NCBI GenBank assembly: GCA_027488815.1
Contig: JAIYAX010000002.1
Span: forward strand, 1 to 64,000
DNA length: 64,000 nucleotides
Direction of reading: 5' to 3'
Origin: Cytophagaceae bacterium
GTDB lineage: Bacteria > Bacteroidota > Bacteroidia > Cytophagales > JAIYAX01
In this document: piece after piece, positions 26,402-34,888 of the stretch
How positions within the stretch are numbered: the first letter of the stretch is position 1
Layout of the letters: each line of letters starts with the position of its first letter
Notes under the pieces: model-generated
What the model was told of the DNA's origin: nothing
Seen by the model: the letters and a program-made list of their open reading frames with translations, nothing else
Databases searched by the model: none
Made by a program: the position numbers and the translations under genes

Positions 26402-27658
26402 ATGCGACATTCAGAAAAACTCCAGGTTCTTACATTGGGTTGGGAGTTTCCCCCATTGGCTACCGGAGGACTTGGCCCTGCCTTTTATGGACTCTCCAAG
26501 GCATTAAGCACTTTTGTAAAACTCAGCATTCTACTTCCTCGGAGCGAACCTTCTTTCAAATTACAAGGTGCTGATATCATTGGTCTGAACCATCTCGACA
26601 GTTCAGAATTCTCCCATTTTTACCCTGAAGTACTTGAGTTCACGGAAGATGATTGGTTCCAAGGGCCTTACCCGTTACACCTGCCGGGATGGAAACATGG
26701 ACTAGCCATAAGTCCACAGGAGGCATTGGCTCTTTTTAATGATCAGGAGGTTTATGGTCCCAACCTCATGCGCAAAGTACAAGCGTATGTTGCCCTCTGT
26801 TCCAAGTTGGCAAAGAGTATGCAGTTCGATGTGATACATGCGCATGACTGGCTCACCTATCTTGCAGGCATTCGCATCAAAGCTCAAAGTGGCAAGCCTC
26901 TTGTCATTCATGTGCATTCTCTGGAAACAGACCGTGTTCATCCGGATGTACGCAATCAGGTGTATCAGATTGAGTGGCAAGGAATTCACAGAGCAGACAA
27001 AATCCTTGCGGTAAGTCAGTTTACAAGGCAAAGTATCATTGATCATTATCAAGGTAATGCATCCAAAATCATTGCCGTTCACAATGCGCTTGATGACAGC
27101 CCCGTCACAGTTCGGAAGGTCAGAACTGACTATAAATCCATCCTTTTTTTAGGGCGAGTTACCCACCAAAAAGGGCCGGATACACTTTTTAAAGTTATCC
27201 AAAAACTGGCTCCCCATGTGCCCAACCTCAAGGTATTTGTAGCTGGCGTAGGAGATCAGCTAGGCCACCTCAAATGGCAGGTCGAGCAGGCCGGTCTTGA
27301 AGAGCGATTTGTATTTACAGGTTATATTAAGAAGCAGCAAGTGCATGAGATATTGGCACAAAGTGATGCCTATTTTATGCCTTCAGTCTCTGAGCCTTTT
27401 GGCCTCTCTGCCATTGAAGCCGCTCAGTTTGACATCCCTTGTGTGATCAGCAAACAGAGCGGAGTTTCAGAAGTACTTCATAATAGTCTCAAGGCTAACT
27501 TTTGGGACATTGACAAGCTTGCCAATTACCTGTACGCTACCCTTCACTATCAGGGCTTGAGAGAAACTATGGTGGGCTTGTCGAGAAGAGACCTTCGTCA
27601 AATCAACTGGCTGCAGTCTGCCAAGCAGGTAATTGAAGTGTATAAAGAACTTAGCTAA
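26402..27658 (+). CDS. GT4/GT5-like glycosyltransferase, probably alpha-glucan synthesis
   Basis: About 419 residues from ATG 26402; an in-frame start at 26342 would overlap the leader, and its extra 20 residues do not look like family sequence. Two Rossmann-like halves are present. The N-terminal half has LGWEFPPLATGGLGPAFYGLSKAL (donor loop) and FDVIHAHDWLTYLAG. The C-terminal half has ILFLGRVTHQKGPDTLFKVIQKL and MPSVSEPFGLSAIEAAQFDIPCVISKQSGVSEVL, which includes the E-x7-E nucleotide-sugar motif. It is followed after 22 bases by a GH57 enzyme. This pair occurs in Bacteroidota glycogen loci, where the transferase acts as the glycogen synthase. No debranching enzyme is adjacent here. Confidence 0.88.
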   Translation: MRHSEKLQVLTLGWEFPPLATGGLGPAFYGLSKALSTFVKLSILLPRSEPSFKLQGADIIGLNHLDSSEFSHFYPEVLEFTEDDWFQGPYPLHLPGWKHGLAISPQEALALFNDQEVYGPNLMRKVQAYVALCSKLAKSMQFDVIHAHDWLTYLAGIRIKAQSGKPLVIHVHSLETDRVHPDVRNQVYQIEWQGIHRADKILAVSQFTRQSIIDHYQGNASKIIAVHNALDDSPVTVRKVRTDYKSILFLGRVTHQKGPDTLFKVIQKLAPHVPNLKVFVAGVGDQLGHLKWQVEQAGLEERFVFTGYIKKQQVHEILAQSDAYFMPSVSEPFGLSAIEAAQFDIPCVISKQSGVSEVLHNSLKANFWDIDKLANYLYATLHYQGLRETMVGLSRRDLRQINWLQSAKQVIEVYKELS

Positions 27659-27680
27659 ACGACCTTAAACCATTTTCGAT

Positions 27681-28853
27681 ATGACTTCCCTTTGTTTTTA
27701 CTTTCAGGTGCATCAGCCATACCGGTTGAAACACTATCGATTTGATGAGATAGGGGCTAATCCTTTTTATGAAGACCATGTCAAGAATGAGCAAATCCTT
27801 CATAAGGTGGCTGATAAGTGCTATTTACCTACCAATGCCAAGATGCTGGACCTGATCAATCGCTTTGAAGGGCGATTCAGAATTTCGTACAGCATCAGCG
27901 GGACAGCCCTGGAGCAGTTTGCCCAGTATAGGCCTGAAGTGATCGATAGCTTCAAAGCCCTGGTAGCGACAGGAGCCGTTGAGATTTTGGCGGAGACCTA
28001 TTATCATTCTTTATCGGTGCTCTACTCACCAGAAGAGTTTAGAAGGCAAGTACAAATGCACGAAGACCTGATCTTGAAGTATTTTGGCCAAAAACCCAAA
28101 ATATTCAGAAACACGGAGTTGATTTACAGCAATGCCATTGGGCAGGAGGTGGCCGATATGGGCTACCTGGCTCAACTTTGCGAGGGCGTGGACAGGATAC
28201 TGACCGGTAGGAGCCCTAACAAAGTCTACAAGCACCCTACAGCAGAGCTCAAGCTGCTTTTAAAAAATTACTCACTTTCTGACGACATTGCTTTTAGGTT
28301 TTCAGACAAGGGCTGGGCGGAGCACCCGCTTACCGCCCATAAGTTTGCTTCATGGGTGCATCGCAATTTTGATGAACGTGTGATCAACCTGTTTATGGAC
28401 TATGAAACCTTTGGAGAACATCAATGGGCCGATAGCGGAATTTTTGAATTTTTGGATCACTTGCCAGGAGCTATTTTAGAAAATCCAAACTTTGATTTTA
28501 AAACGCCCTCTGAAGTTGTGGCTGCCTATCCAGTGGAAGATGTCTATGCTCCTCCATTTCCCATCTCCTGGGCCGATGCCGAGCGTGACCTAAGTGCCTG
28601 GCTTGACAATGCCATGCAGCTCGAAGCAGTGAGCAGGATTTATGCCCTCGAACAAAAGGTAAAAGAGAAGGGGGATGATGACCTGCTAAAGGTATGGGGC
28701 AAGCTGCAAACCTCTGATCATTTCTATTACATGTCCACCAAGTTCTGGAGCGATGGAGACGTGCATAAATACTTCAGCCCCTACGACAGCCCGTATGATG
28801 CATCTGTTTTTTACATGAATGTGCTGAGTGATTTTGAGAAAAGGATAGGGTAG
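27681..28853 (+). CDS. Glycoside hydrolase family 57 (alpha-amylase / glucanotransferase type)
   Basis: 390 residues. It opens with CFYFQVHQPYRLKHYRFDEIG, the first conserved GH57 region. Glu146 in FRNTELIYSN is the likely nucleophile and Asp240 in LFMDYETFGEHQW the likely acid/base. The (beta/alpha)7 barrel is followed by a helical C-terminal segment. There is no signal peptide, so it is cytoplasmic and should act on intracellular alpha-glucan. It sits in an operon with the glycosyltransferase upstream. Whether it hydrolyses, transfers or branches cannot be told from sequence alone. Confidence 0.93.
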   Translation: MTSLCFYFQVHQPYRLKHYRFDEIGANPFYEDHVKNEQILHKVADKCYLPTNAKMLDLINRFEGRFRISYSISGTALEQFAQYRPEVIDSFKALVATGAVEILAETYYHSLSVLYSPEEFRRQVQMHEDLILKYFGQKPKIFRNTELIYSNAIGQEVADMGYLAQLCEGVDRILTGRSPNKVYKHPTAELKLLLKNYSLSDDIAFRFSDKGWAEHPLTAHKFASWVHRNFDERVINLFMDYETFGEHQWADSGIFEFLDHLPGAILENPNFDFKTPSEVVAAYPVEDVYAPPFPISWADAERDLSAWLDNAMQLEAVSRIYALEQKVKEKGDDDLLKVWGKLQTSDHFYYMSTKFWSDGDVHKYFSPYDSPYDASVFYMNVLSDFEKRIG

Positions 28854-28866
28854 GGGGGCCTAAATG

Positions 28867-30282
28867 CTACTCCTTCACCACCTTTCGGGTTTCAACACCT
28901 TTGGAGGTAATGATTTTCAGAATATAAGTGCCAGGAGCTAAAAAATCAGTAGCCAGCTCCGCCTGAGCAGGAGTTAAGTCAGAAGCTTTAAGTCTTTTAC
29001 CTGCAAGGCTATACCATTCATACCGAAAGGGCTCTTTTGATTCTACAGTGAGGTATTCTTGGGTAGGGTTAGGGTAAAGGCGAATGGTTTGATTGTTAAT
29101 CTCAGGGGCTGTATAGCTAAGTGTGCCGCTGCCTGCCCAGATACGGGCAATTCGGTTTCTAGATGTACCGTTATAGCTGACAAAACTACCTCCAATAAGC
29201 ACTTTTCCGTCCGGTTGGATGGCGAAGGACCAAATTTCAATTGCCCCCGCACCTGGGTTGAAAATTGTATCAAGACTGCCGTTTGGATTGAGGCGAGTGA
29301 TCCCGACCCGGGAAATTCCGTTGTAGCTGCCGACGGTTCCGCCGAAAAGCACTTTACCATCCGGTTGGAGAGCGAAGGAATAGATTAAGCCAATCACCCC
29401 TGTCCCTGAGATGAATGTCGCATCTAGACTGCCGTTGGCATTCAATCGGGCGATTCCATTTTGTGTGGTGCCATTGAAACTATTAAAGTAGCCCCCGATA
29501 AGTACCTTTCCGTCTGGTTGAAGTGCGAGTGAAATGACATCAGCATTTGCCCCTGTGCCAGGGTTGAAAGTCATATCCAAGCTGCCATTTGCATTTAATC
29601 GGGCGATGCAATTTCGTGAGACTCCGTTAAAGCTTGAAAAAAATCCTCCAATGAGTACCTTCCCATCTGGTTGGATGGCGAGGGCGGAAATCCAATTAAC
29701 TGCCCCACTACCAGGATTGAAGCTTGTATCCAGACTGCCATTAGAATTTAGGCGTGCGATTCGGTTTCTTGGTGTCCCGTTGTAGGTGGCGAAAGAACCA
29801 CAAATGAGTACCTTTCCGTCCAACTGGATGGCAATGGAAAATACAGGGAAAGAGGCACCTGAACCTGGGTTGAACGTCGCATCCAGACTGCCATCCGCAT
29901 TCAGGCGTGCGACACTGTTTCGGGAGACGCCGTCATAAGTGGTAAAATCACCTCCGATAAGCACTTTTCCATCTGGTTGGAGAGCAAGGGTTCGGATAAA
30001 GTCATTTGCCCCCAAGCCTGGGTTAAAGCTAGTATCTAAACTGCCGTTGGTATTTAGACGGGCAATTCTGATTCGGGTGGTACCGTTGTAGCTGGTGAAC
30101 AACCCTCCTATAATCACCTTCCCATCTGGTTGCAGGGCAAGGGTTAAAACATTGGTATTCGCCCCTAGGTTAGGATTAAACGTTGTATCCAACTCCCCGG
30201 GTTGAGAGAATTGAGCTGCCACCGGATAAGTGGTTAAAAATAAGAAACCATATAGAATTGAAGCAAGTCTAATTTTTTTCAT
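28867..30282 (-). CDS. Delta-60 repeat (beta-propeller-like) protein with T9SS type A sorting domain
   Basis: 471 residues with signal peptide (ASILYGFLFLTTYPVAAQ). Seven repeats of about 52 residues fill positions 25-390. Each has the form SLD.TFNPG.GA......LA.QPDGKVLIGG.F..YNG..RN.IARLN.NG, the delta-60 repeat; seven units would close one beta-propeller. The last about 70 residues (IRLYPNPTQEYLTVES...YEWYSLAGK...LAPGTYILKI...RKVVKE) are a type A T9SS C-terminal domain, so the protein should be secreted and fixed to the surface or released. It converges on the GH57 gene with only 13 bases between stops. Ligand unknown. Confidence 0.93.
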   Translation of the reverse strand: MKKIRLASILYGFLFLTTYPVAAQFSQPGELDTTFNPNLGANTNVLTLALQPDGKVIIGGLFTSYNGTTRIRIARLNTNGSLDTSFNPGLGANDFIRTLALQPDGKVLIGGDFTTYDGVSRNSVARLNADGSLDATFNPGSGASFPVFSIAIQLDGKVLICGSFATYNGTPRNRIARLNSNGSLDTSFNPGSGAVNWISALAIQPDGKVLIGGFFSSFNGVSRNCIARLNANGSLDMTFNPGTGANADVISLALQPDGKVLIGGYFNSFNGTTQNGIARLNANGSLDATFISGTGVIGLIYSFALQPDGKVLFGGTVGSYNGISRVGITRLNPNGSLDTIFNPGAGAIEIWSFAIQPDGKVLIGGSFVSYNGTSRNRIARIWAGSGTLSYTAPEINNQTIRLYPNPTQEYLTVESKEPFRYEWYSLAGKRLKASDLTPAQAELATDFLAPGTYILKIITSKGVETRKVVKE

Positions 30283-30447
30283 ACTGATGACAGATAGTTG
30301 TTATTGGGGTAACTTAAGTCGATCAAAAATAAACTATATTCCGATCGTTTCAAATGATAACAGGAGTTTTTCTTCTTGTTAAATGATAAAGGCTGACAAT
30401 AGAATCATTTGACTTAAAATAATTCAAGACCTTAAGCTTCCCCGCCA

Positions 30448-30508
30448 TGGTTCGTGTCCCACGAACCACAGGGTTTGGATTAAAAAATGGTTCGTGGGAC
30501 ACGAACCA
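30448..30508. repeat. REP-like palindrome cluster 1 (two copies, inverted pair)
   Basis: Two 21-bp hairpins, at 30448-30468 (loop TCC) and 30488-30508 (loop GGA, i.e. the opposite orientation). Each has 9-bp arms TGGTTCGTG and CACGAACCA. The 19-base spacer contains CAGGGTTTGGATT then A6. The pair is flanked by CCCCGCCA on the left and a related TACCAGGGG on the right. This is the layout of a bacterial interspersed mosaic element. Confidence 0.9.
30482..30508 (-). terminator. REP hairpin serving as terminator of the VIT-family gene
   Basis: On the minus strand the hairpin 30508-30488 is followed directly by T6 (A6 at 30482-30487). It begins 20 bases after the stop of the VIT-family gene. Confidence 0.65.
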
Positions 30509-30527
30509 TACCAGGGGATTTATTGAA

Positions 30528-31229
30528 TTAAACACTGACACCAAAAACATAGCCAACTAAAGCAGAAAGTACCATTGCGATTGTTCCCCAAATGGTAATT
30601 CGTAAGATGGCTTTTTTAACGCTTGAACCACCAGTTTTTGCCGATGTCGCTCCTAAAATGACAAGGAAAATTATAGTGAAACCATACAACCAATATTCCA
30701 TTCCTTTAACAGTTGCAAAAAGGACAACCAAAAGTGGTAATAATCCCCCAACTGTAAAAGAAGCTCCAGATGCTAAAGCAGCTTGTATGGGTTTTGCATG
30801 ACTTATCTCGTTGATACCTAATTCGTCTTTCATGTGAGCACCTAAAGCATCTTTCTCTGTCAACTCTATTGCTACCTGCAAGGCAGTTTCTTTTTTTAAT
30901 CCTCTTTTCTCATAGATTTGAGCTAAAATAGTAAGTTCTTCGTTTGGCATTTCGCTAAGTTCTTTCCTCTCTCGCTCTATATCAGCGTTTTCTGTATCGG
31001 TTTGTGAACTCACCGAAACATATTCGCCTGCCGCCATAGATAGTGCTCCAGCAACAAGTCCGGCAACCGTTGCTAAAACAATCGGGTCTCTTGTTGAACT
31101 TGCAGCTGCAATTCCAATTGCAAGACTAGAAATGGAAATTATTCCATCATTTGCACCAAGCACAGCGGCTCTCAACCAGTTGCTTCTGCTTATGTAATGA
31201 GTGTCTAAATAATTGTCAATAGTAACCAT
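30528..31229 (-). CDS. VIT1/CCC1-family metal ion transporter
   Basis: About 233 residues from ATG 31229; a longer frame from 31271 only reads into a repeat. The N-terminus NYLDTHYISRSNWLRAAVLGANDGIISISSLAIGI is the signature first helix of vacuolar-iron-transporter-like proteins. It is followed by VAGLVAGALSMAAGEYVSVSSQTDTENADIERERKEL and the acidic cytoplasmic segment with EKDALGAHMKDELGI, which binds metal. Three further helices complete the five-helix fold. It should export Fe2+ or Mn2+ from the cytoplasm. It lies between REP clusters on both sides, and a REP hairpin is its likely terminator. Confidence 0.92.
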   Translation of the reverse strand: MVTIDNYLDTHYISRSNWLRAAVLGANDGIISISSLAIGIAAASSTRDPIVLATVAGLVAGALSMAAGEYVSVSSQTDTENADIERERKELSEMPNEELTILAQIYEKRGLKKETALQVAIELTEKDALGAHMKDELGINEISHAKPIQAALASGASFTVGGLLPLLVVLFATVKGMEYWLYGFTIIFLVILGATSAKTGGSSVKKAILRITIWGTIAMVLSALVGYVFGVSV

Positions 31230-31248
31230 CTTTATTTTGATTAAGAAA

Positions 31249-31432
31249 ATGATTCGTGCGATACGAACCATGGCAGGGGAGTGAAATTGTACTTAAAATT
31301 TAGTGTTTTTTGTTCTTTCGCCGTGGTTCGTGTCCCACGAACCACAGGGTTTGATTTAAAAAATGATTCGTGCGACATGAACCATGGCAGGGGAGTGAAA
31401 TTGTGCTTAAAATTCAGTGTTTTTTGTTCTAC
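31249..31432. repeat. REP-like cluster 2 with a tandem 70-base duplication
   Basis: Three palindromes: 31250-31270 (imperfect, loop CGA), 31324-31344 (perfect, loop TCC) and 31364-31384 (imperfect, loop CGA). In addition the segment 31249-31318 recurs at 31363-31432 (offset 114) with about four internal substitutions. Small open frames across this stretch come from the repeat itself and are not taken as genes. On the minus strand the hairpin at 31384-31364 is followed by T6 and may terminate the ABC operon. Confidence 0.85.
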
Positions 31433-31498
31433 AAATAGGTCTTGAACCATGTCAAATTCTTCATTTTATGCTGCTGCTCTTAAAGGTATGGCCTTTGG

Positions 31499-32188
31499 CT
31501 AATCCTTAGTGTTCAGTATTTTCCCATCTTCCATGATAATGGTTCGCTGGGTGTTTGCTGCAAAATCCTGGTCGTGCGTCACAATCAGCAATGATTGGTG
31601 GTACTCTTCTGCCAGTTCTTTGAAGATATTGAATACGATGTCGCTATTGGCCTTATCAAGATTACCTGTTGGCTCATCGCCCATGATGATGAGGGGGTCG
31701 TTGATCAAAGCCCTTGCAATAGCTACCCTTTGTTTTTGCCCTCCACTGAGTTGGTTCGGGTACTTGAGTGCTTCTTTTTCTATGCCCAGTATCTTCAGTT
31801 TCTCATAAGCCTTTTGTTCGATCTCCTTTTTACTGTGTTTGCCAAGTTTGAGGCCTGGGAGCATCACATTGTGTAGATTGTCAAACTCATTGAGAAGATA
31901 GTGGAATTGAAACACAAAGCCGATCTTCTCATTTCTCACGTGCGCCAAATCAGCATCGCTTTTATCTTTCATTCTAGTACCGTCCAACAGCAGTTCCCCT
32001 TCATACTGAGTATCCATCGTAGACAAAATATAAAGAAGGGTAGACTTACCACAACCCGATTTACCCATAATGGATACGAACTCACCTGCATGTATGGCGA
32101 AAGTCACATCATTGAGCACCTTAACCAAGATAGGGTCATAGAAAGATTTGCTGATGCCTTTTGCCTCTATGACCTTTTTACTTTCCAT
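31499..32188 (-). CDS. ABC transporter ATP-binding subunit, LolD/MacB type
   Basis: 229 residues. Walker A GKSGCGKST (residues about 41-49), Q-loop FVFQFHYLL, signature LSGGQKQRVAIARAL and Walker B LIIMGDEPTGNLD, then the H-loop in LLIVTHDQDF. The PTGNLD end and the short length place it in the lipoprotein-release/MacB-like group, which drives mechanotransmission by an FtsX-type permease rather than classical import. It is the last gene of a three-gene operon (adaptor, permease, ATPase), 2 bases after the permease stop. Confidence 0.95.
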   Translation of the reverse strand: MESKKVIEAKGISKSFYDPILVKVLNDVTFAIHAGEFVSIMGKSGCGKSTLLYILSTMDTQYEGELLLDGTRMKDKSDADLAHVRNEKIGFVFQFHYLLNEFDNLHNVMLPGLKLGKHSKKEIEQKAYEKLKILGIEKEALKYPNQLSGGQKQRVAIARALINDPLIIMGDEPTGNLDKANSDIVFNIFKELAEEYHQSLLIVTHDQDFAANTQRTIIMEDGKILNTKD

Positions 32189-32190
32189 GC

Positions 32191-33450
32191 CTACTTGCCT
32201 CTGATGATGTCTACAGGGTCTATTTTACCAGCCTTTCTGGATGGAAGATAGCCCGCCAAGTAGGTAGTGATGATGGAAAATACAGCCCCAATGATGTAAA
32301 AATTGGGGTTGTAATTGATTGGATATGTTTCAACCGTAGGCAATGATGGGGTGTTGAAGGGAATTTGTCCGATAAGGGCAGATAGTCCAAGTCCCAAAAC
32401 CAAACCCAATGCACCTCCTGCCAGCCCAATGGTCAAAGCTATGGTGATAAAGATGGCGTTGACGTCTCTCCCGGAGAATCCCATGGCTTTTAGTATGGCG
32501 ATGGAGTCCATCTTCTCATAAATCATCATATTCAGTATGTTGTAGATGCCAAAGCCGGCGACAATCAGCAGGGTAATGCCTACTGCATAGGAGATCAATG
32601 TGCGTACGGAGCTGCCTGTCTCAAACTGGGCGTTGGCCGTTTGTATATCAATGGCTTCTGTGCCAAATAGGTGATGATACTCTTGAGCAGCCTTTGGGGC
32701 CAGGGCAATGTCTTTGAGTTTGATTTGCAGATCGGTGATGTATCCTGCAGGCTTGCCAAGCATTTTCCTAGAAGTAGCAAGGGTGGTATAGCTTTGTACC
32801 TTGTCAATCTCCTCGATGCCGGACTGGAAAAAGCCCACAACTTTCAATTGAAACCGGACGCCCTCTGCGGTGGTCACCTGAATGATATCACCTCGTTGCA
32901 CCAGCATTTTTTTAGCTGCGCCTATCCCGAGGATAATGCTGTTGGGGGTATTCTTAAGGTCATTGGTTTGCCCACCCACCACATAGTCTTGAAAAGTGAA
33001 CAGTCTGTTTTCGGCATCAACCTCGATGCCATTGATCATGCCTGTGAGGTTGATAGAGCCCACATTGTAAAAGATGGGTAAGGTCGTTTTGGGGGCAAAT
33101 CCAAGAACTCGTGGGTCTTTCTTTAGTGCTTGAATGATGGCTGCGCTGTTTTTTATTTCAGGCAGTTCGCTCTTGGGCTTCACATGCCTGATGAAATGAT
33201 AAGCCCCCGGATAAGAACCCGAGCGCTCAATCGGTTGGACAGGCGAAGGCAGTATTTCATTGTAGAGCCTTACATGAGGCGTTCGATTTAAAATCAGGTT
33301 ATCAAGCAGGTCGTTCAGGCCGGCCATGAAACTAAGCAAGGCGATGAACATGGTGATGCTGAAAGTGACCCCAATTGCGGCAATCAAGGTTTGCTTCAGC
33401 CTGGCGGTGAGCAGGGCAAGGGATACTTCTGCGATTAGTCCGATCTTCAT
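32191..33450 (-). CDS. FtsX/MacB-type ABC transporter permease
   Basis: 419 residues. One N-terminal helix (KQTLIAAIGVTFSITMFIALLSF, about 19-41) is followed by a large periplasmic domain (about 45-280). Three C-terminal helices follow (about 287-312, 335-365 with GLAGGALGLVLGLGLSALIG, and 385-405). The protein ends in YLPSRKAGKIDPVDIIRGK, a typical FtsX/MacB ending. It couples ATP hydrolysis by the next gene product to movement of its periplasmic part. With a HlyD-like adaptor just upstream, the set most resembles a MacAB-type efflux system, but no outer-membrane TolC is adjacent. Confidence 0.93.
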   Translation of the reverse strand: MKIGLIAEVSLALLTARLKQTLIAAIGVTFSITMFIALLSFMAGLNDLLDNLILNRTPHVRLYNEILPSPVQPIERSGSYPGAYHFIRHVKPKSELPEIKNSAAIIQALKKDPRVLGFAPKTTLPIFYNVGSINLTGMINGIEVDAENRLFTFQDYVVGGQTNDLKNTPNSIILGIGAAKKMLVQRGDIIQVTTAEGVRFQLKVVGFFQSGIEEIDKVQSYTTLATSRKMLGKPAGYITDLQIKLKDIALAPKAAQEYHHLFGTEAIDIQTANAQFETGSSVRTLISYAVGITLLIVAGFGIYNILNMMIYEKMDSIAILKAMGFSGRDVNAIFITIALTIGLAGGALGLVLGLGLSALIGQIPFNTPSLPTVETYPINYNPNFYIIGAVFSIITTYLAGYLPSRKAGKIDPVDIIRGK

Positions 33451-33452
33451 GC

Positions 33453-34553
33453 TCAGGGTAGTATCAACTCATCCTCAATCCCAATGCCCGATAAGATCTC
33501 CACCTTCTGATAGTCTTTGAGTCCGGTCGTTACCTTTACTCGTTCACCTGAAATTAATACTACCATGGTGTCGTTGAGCAGGTATTTTCTGGGTATCAGC
33601 AAAGCCTTTTCTTTGGTGTTGATCAACACGTTTGCTTCAAAGGAAATATTTGGATACAGCGTGGCAGGAGCTTGTACAAACGATGCCTCTACAGTAAATG
33701 TCTTGCTTTGAACATTCATCATCGGGTTGATCTTGGTGACCAATGCATCAAACACAGTGTCCTTGTGGCTATTGAGTACCACTTTCACTCGCATGCCCTC
33801 TCGAATGCTCACAATATCGTTTTCATCCACCTGCATTTCCAGCAGAAATTGACGCTCAGCCCCCAGAATAGCTACCACCATTTGAGGAGAAACCATTTCG
33901 CCCTTTTTTACATTGATTTCGTACACTTTCCCTTTGATTTCGCTTTTGACCACAAAGTCTTGCGTCAATTTCTGGCTGATCTTTAAGTTGTTTTGGGCTT
34001 GCTGAGACTGGTAGCTTAGCTGTCGCTGCAAGGTTTCTACCTTCTCTACCGCTGATAGGTAGTTGGCTTTGGAGCTTTCAAAAGCAAGCTCTCTTTGCTC
34101 AAGGCTTAGTTTGGTACCTATGTTTTGTTCCCAAAGTCTTTTCTGCCTCGCAAAAAGAGCAGAATCAAGCCTCAGTTGGCTCAAAGCAAGGTCTGCAAAA
34201 GATTTTGCTTCCTCTAACTTCCCCTTGTTTGCTTCGTAGGCGTTAAAGGCAGCACTTAGCGCTTCATTGCTTCTTGACAATACTTGATTGTCGCTCACAA
34301 TAGAAAGAATAGGACTTCCTTTTTCAACAGGCTCACCTTCATCTACAAATACCTGATCTACTATGCCGCCCGCCTCACAATATACTTTGTATTGATTTTT
34401 GCTGATCAGCAGCCCTGAAGCATAAACCGACTCGGTGATTGAGCTCTGTTCGGGATGTATCGAATCCTTATTCTTTTGGCATGAAGCAAATACAGATACT
34501 ACTAAAATAATGCTGAGTTTTCTGCTTAGAAAGAAGTGATACAAAATCCTCAT
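33453..34553 (-). CDS. Periplasmic adaptor (HlyD/MacA-like) lipoprotein
   Basis: 366 residues. The N-terminus ends in a lipobox-like VFASC, so it may be lipid-anchored. The lipoyl half-motif AGGIVDQVFVDEGEPVEKGSPILSI (about 58-82) and its partner KVYEINVKKGEMVSPQMVVAI enclose a long alpha-helical hairpin (about 95-195, with LSQLRLDSALFARQKRLWEQ). A beta-barrel domain follows. It bridges the ABC permease to an outer-membrane channel. First gene of the operon; the permease starts 2 bases after its stop. Confidence 0.92.
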   Translation of the reverse strand: MRILYHFFLSRKLSIILVVSVFASCQKNKDSIHPEQSSITESVYASGLLISKNQYKVYCEAGGIVDQVFVDEGEPVEKGSPILSIVSDNQVLSRSNEALSAAFNAYEANKGKLEEAKSFADLALSQLRLDSALFARQKRLWEQNIGTKLSLEQRELAFESSKANYLSAVEKVETLQRQLSYQSQQAQNNLKISQKLTQDFVVKSEIKGKVYEINVKKGEMVSPQMVVAILGAERQFLLEMQVDENDIVSIREGMRVKVVLNSHKDTVFDALVTKINPMMNVQSKTFTVEASFVQAPATLYPNISFEANVLINTKEKALLIPRKYLLNDTMVVLISGERVKVTTGLKDYQKVEILSGIGIEDELILP

Positions 34554-34823
34554 TTGGTTATCTTTTGTGCAATATAGTATAAAGCAGAGTTCAATACAAT
34601 GATTGGATGCAAGAAGCTGCTAACCCATTAAACTCTTCAGAATTCACTGGTAACTAGACGGCTGATACAATTATTAAGAGATATTGAATAAATAACAAGT
34701 ATTTATAAATAAGATCATGCAACTTATGCACTGATCAAATCAATCTGACTGAAATTAGAAGTCGATTGAAGAATTGTAAAACTAAAAAAATAAAGTTTCT
34801 ATAATTGAATATAAAAAGGAAAT
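34554..34823. other. Intergenic stretch, AT-rich
   Basis: Holds the upstream region of the ABC operon (minus strand) and the 3' flank of the beta-barrel gene. No open frame, repeat or clear promoter is seen beyond an AT-rich TATACTATATTG about 15 bases before the adaptor start. Confidence 0.4.
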
Positions 34824-34850
34824 AAAAATGGCCACTCAGACGAGTGGCCC
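34824..34850 (-). terminator. Intrinsic terminator of the beta-barrel gene
   Basis: On the minus strand GGCCACTC (34849-34842) pairs with GAGTGGCC (34837-34830) around a four-base loop and is followed by ATTTTTA. It starts 39 bases after the stop of the outer-membrane protein. Confidence 0.8.
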
Positions 34851-34888
34851 TTAATTACTATTGAACCTCTAATGTATATGTAAATAAA

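Noticed and set aside
30350-30556. Minus-strand open frame of 68 codons
   Set aside because: It crosses two REP palindromes and overlaps the end of the VIT-family gene; the translation is the palindrome read as codons.
31241-31450. Minus-strand open frame of 69 codons with an internal peptide repeat
   Set aside because: The peptide repeat merely reflects the 70-base DNA duplication and palindromes; no homology-like features.
34554-34888. Hidden small gene or RNA in the AT-rich gap
   Set aside because: No frame over about 30 codons with protein-like sequence; only the terminator at 34824-34850 stands out.
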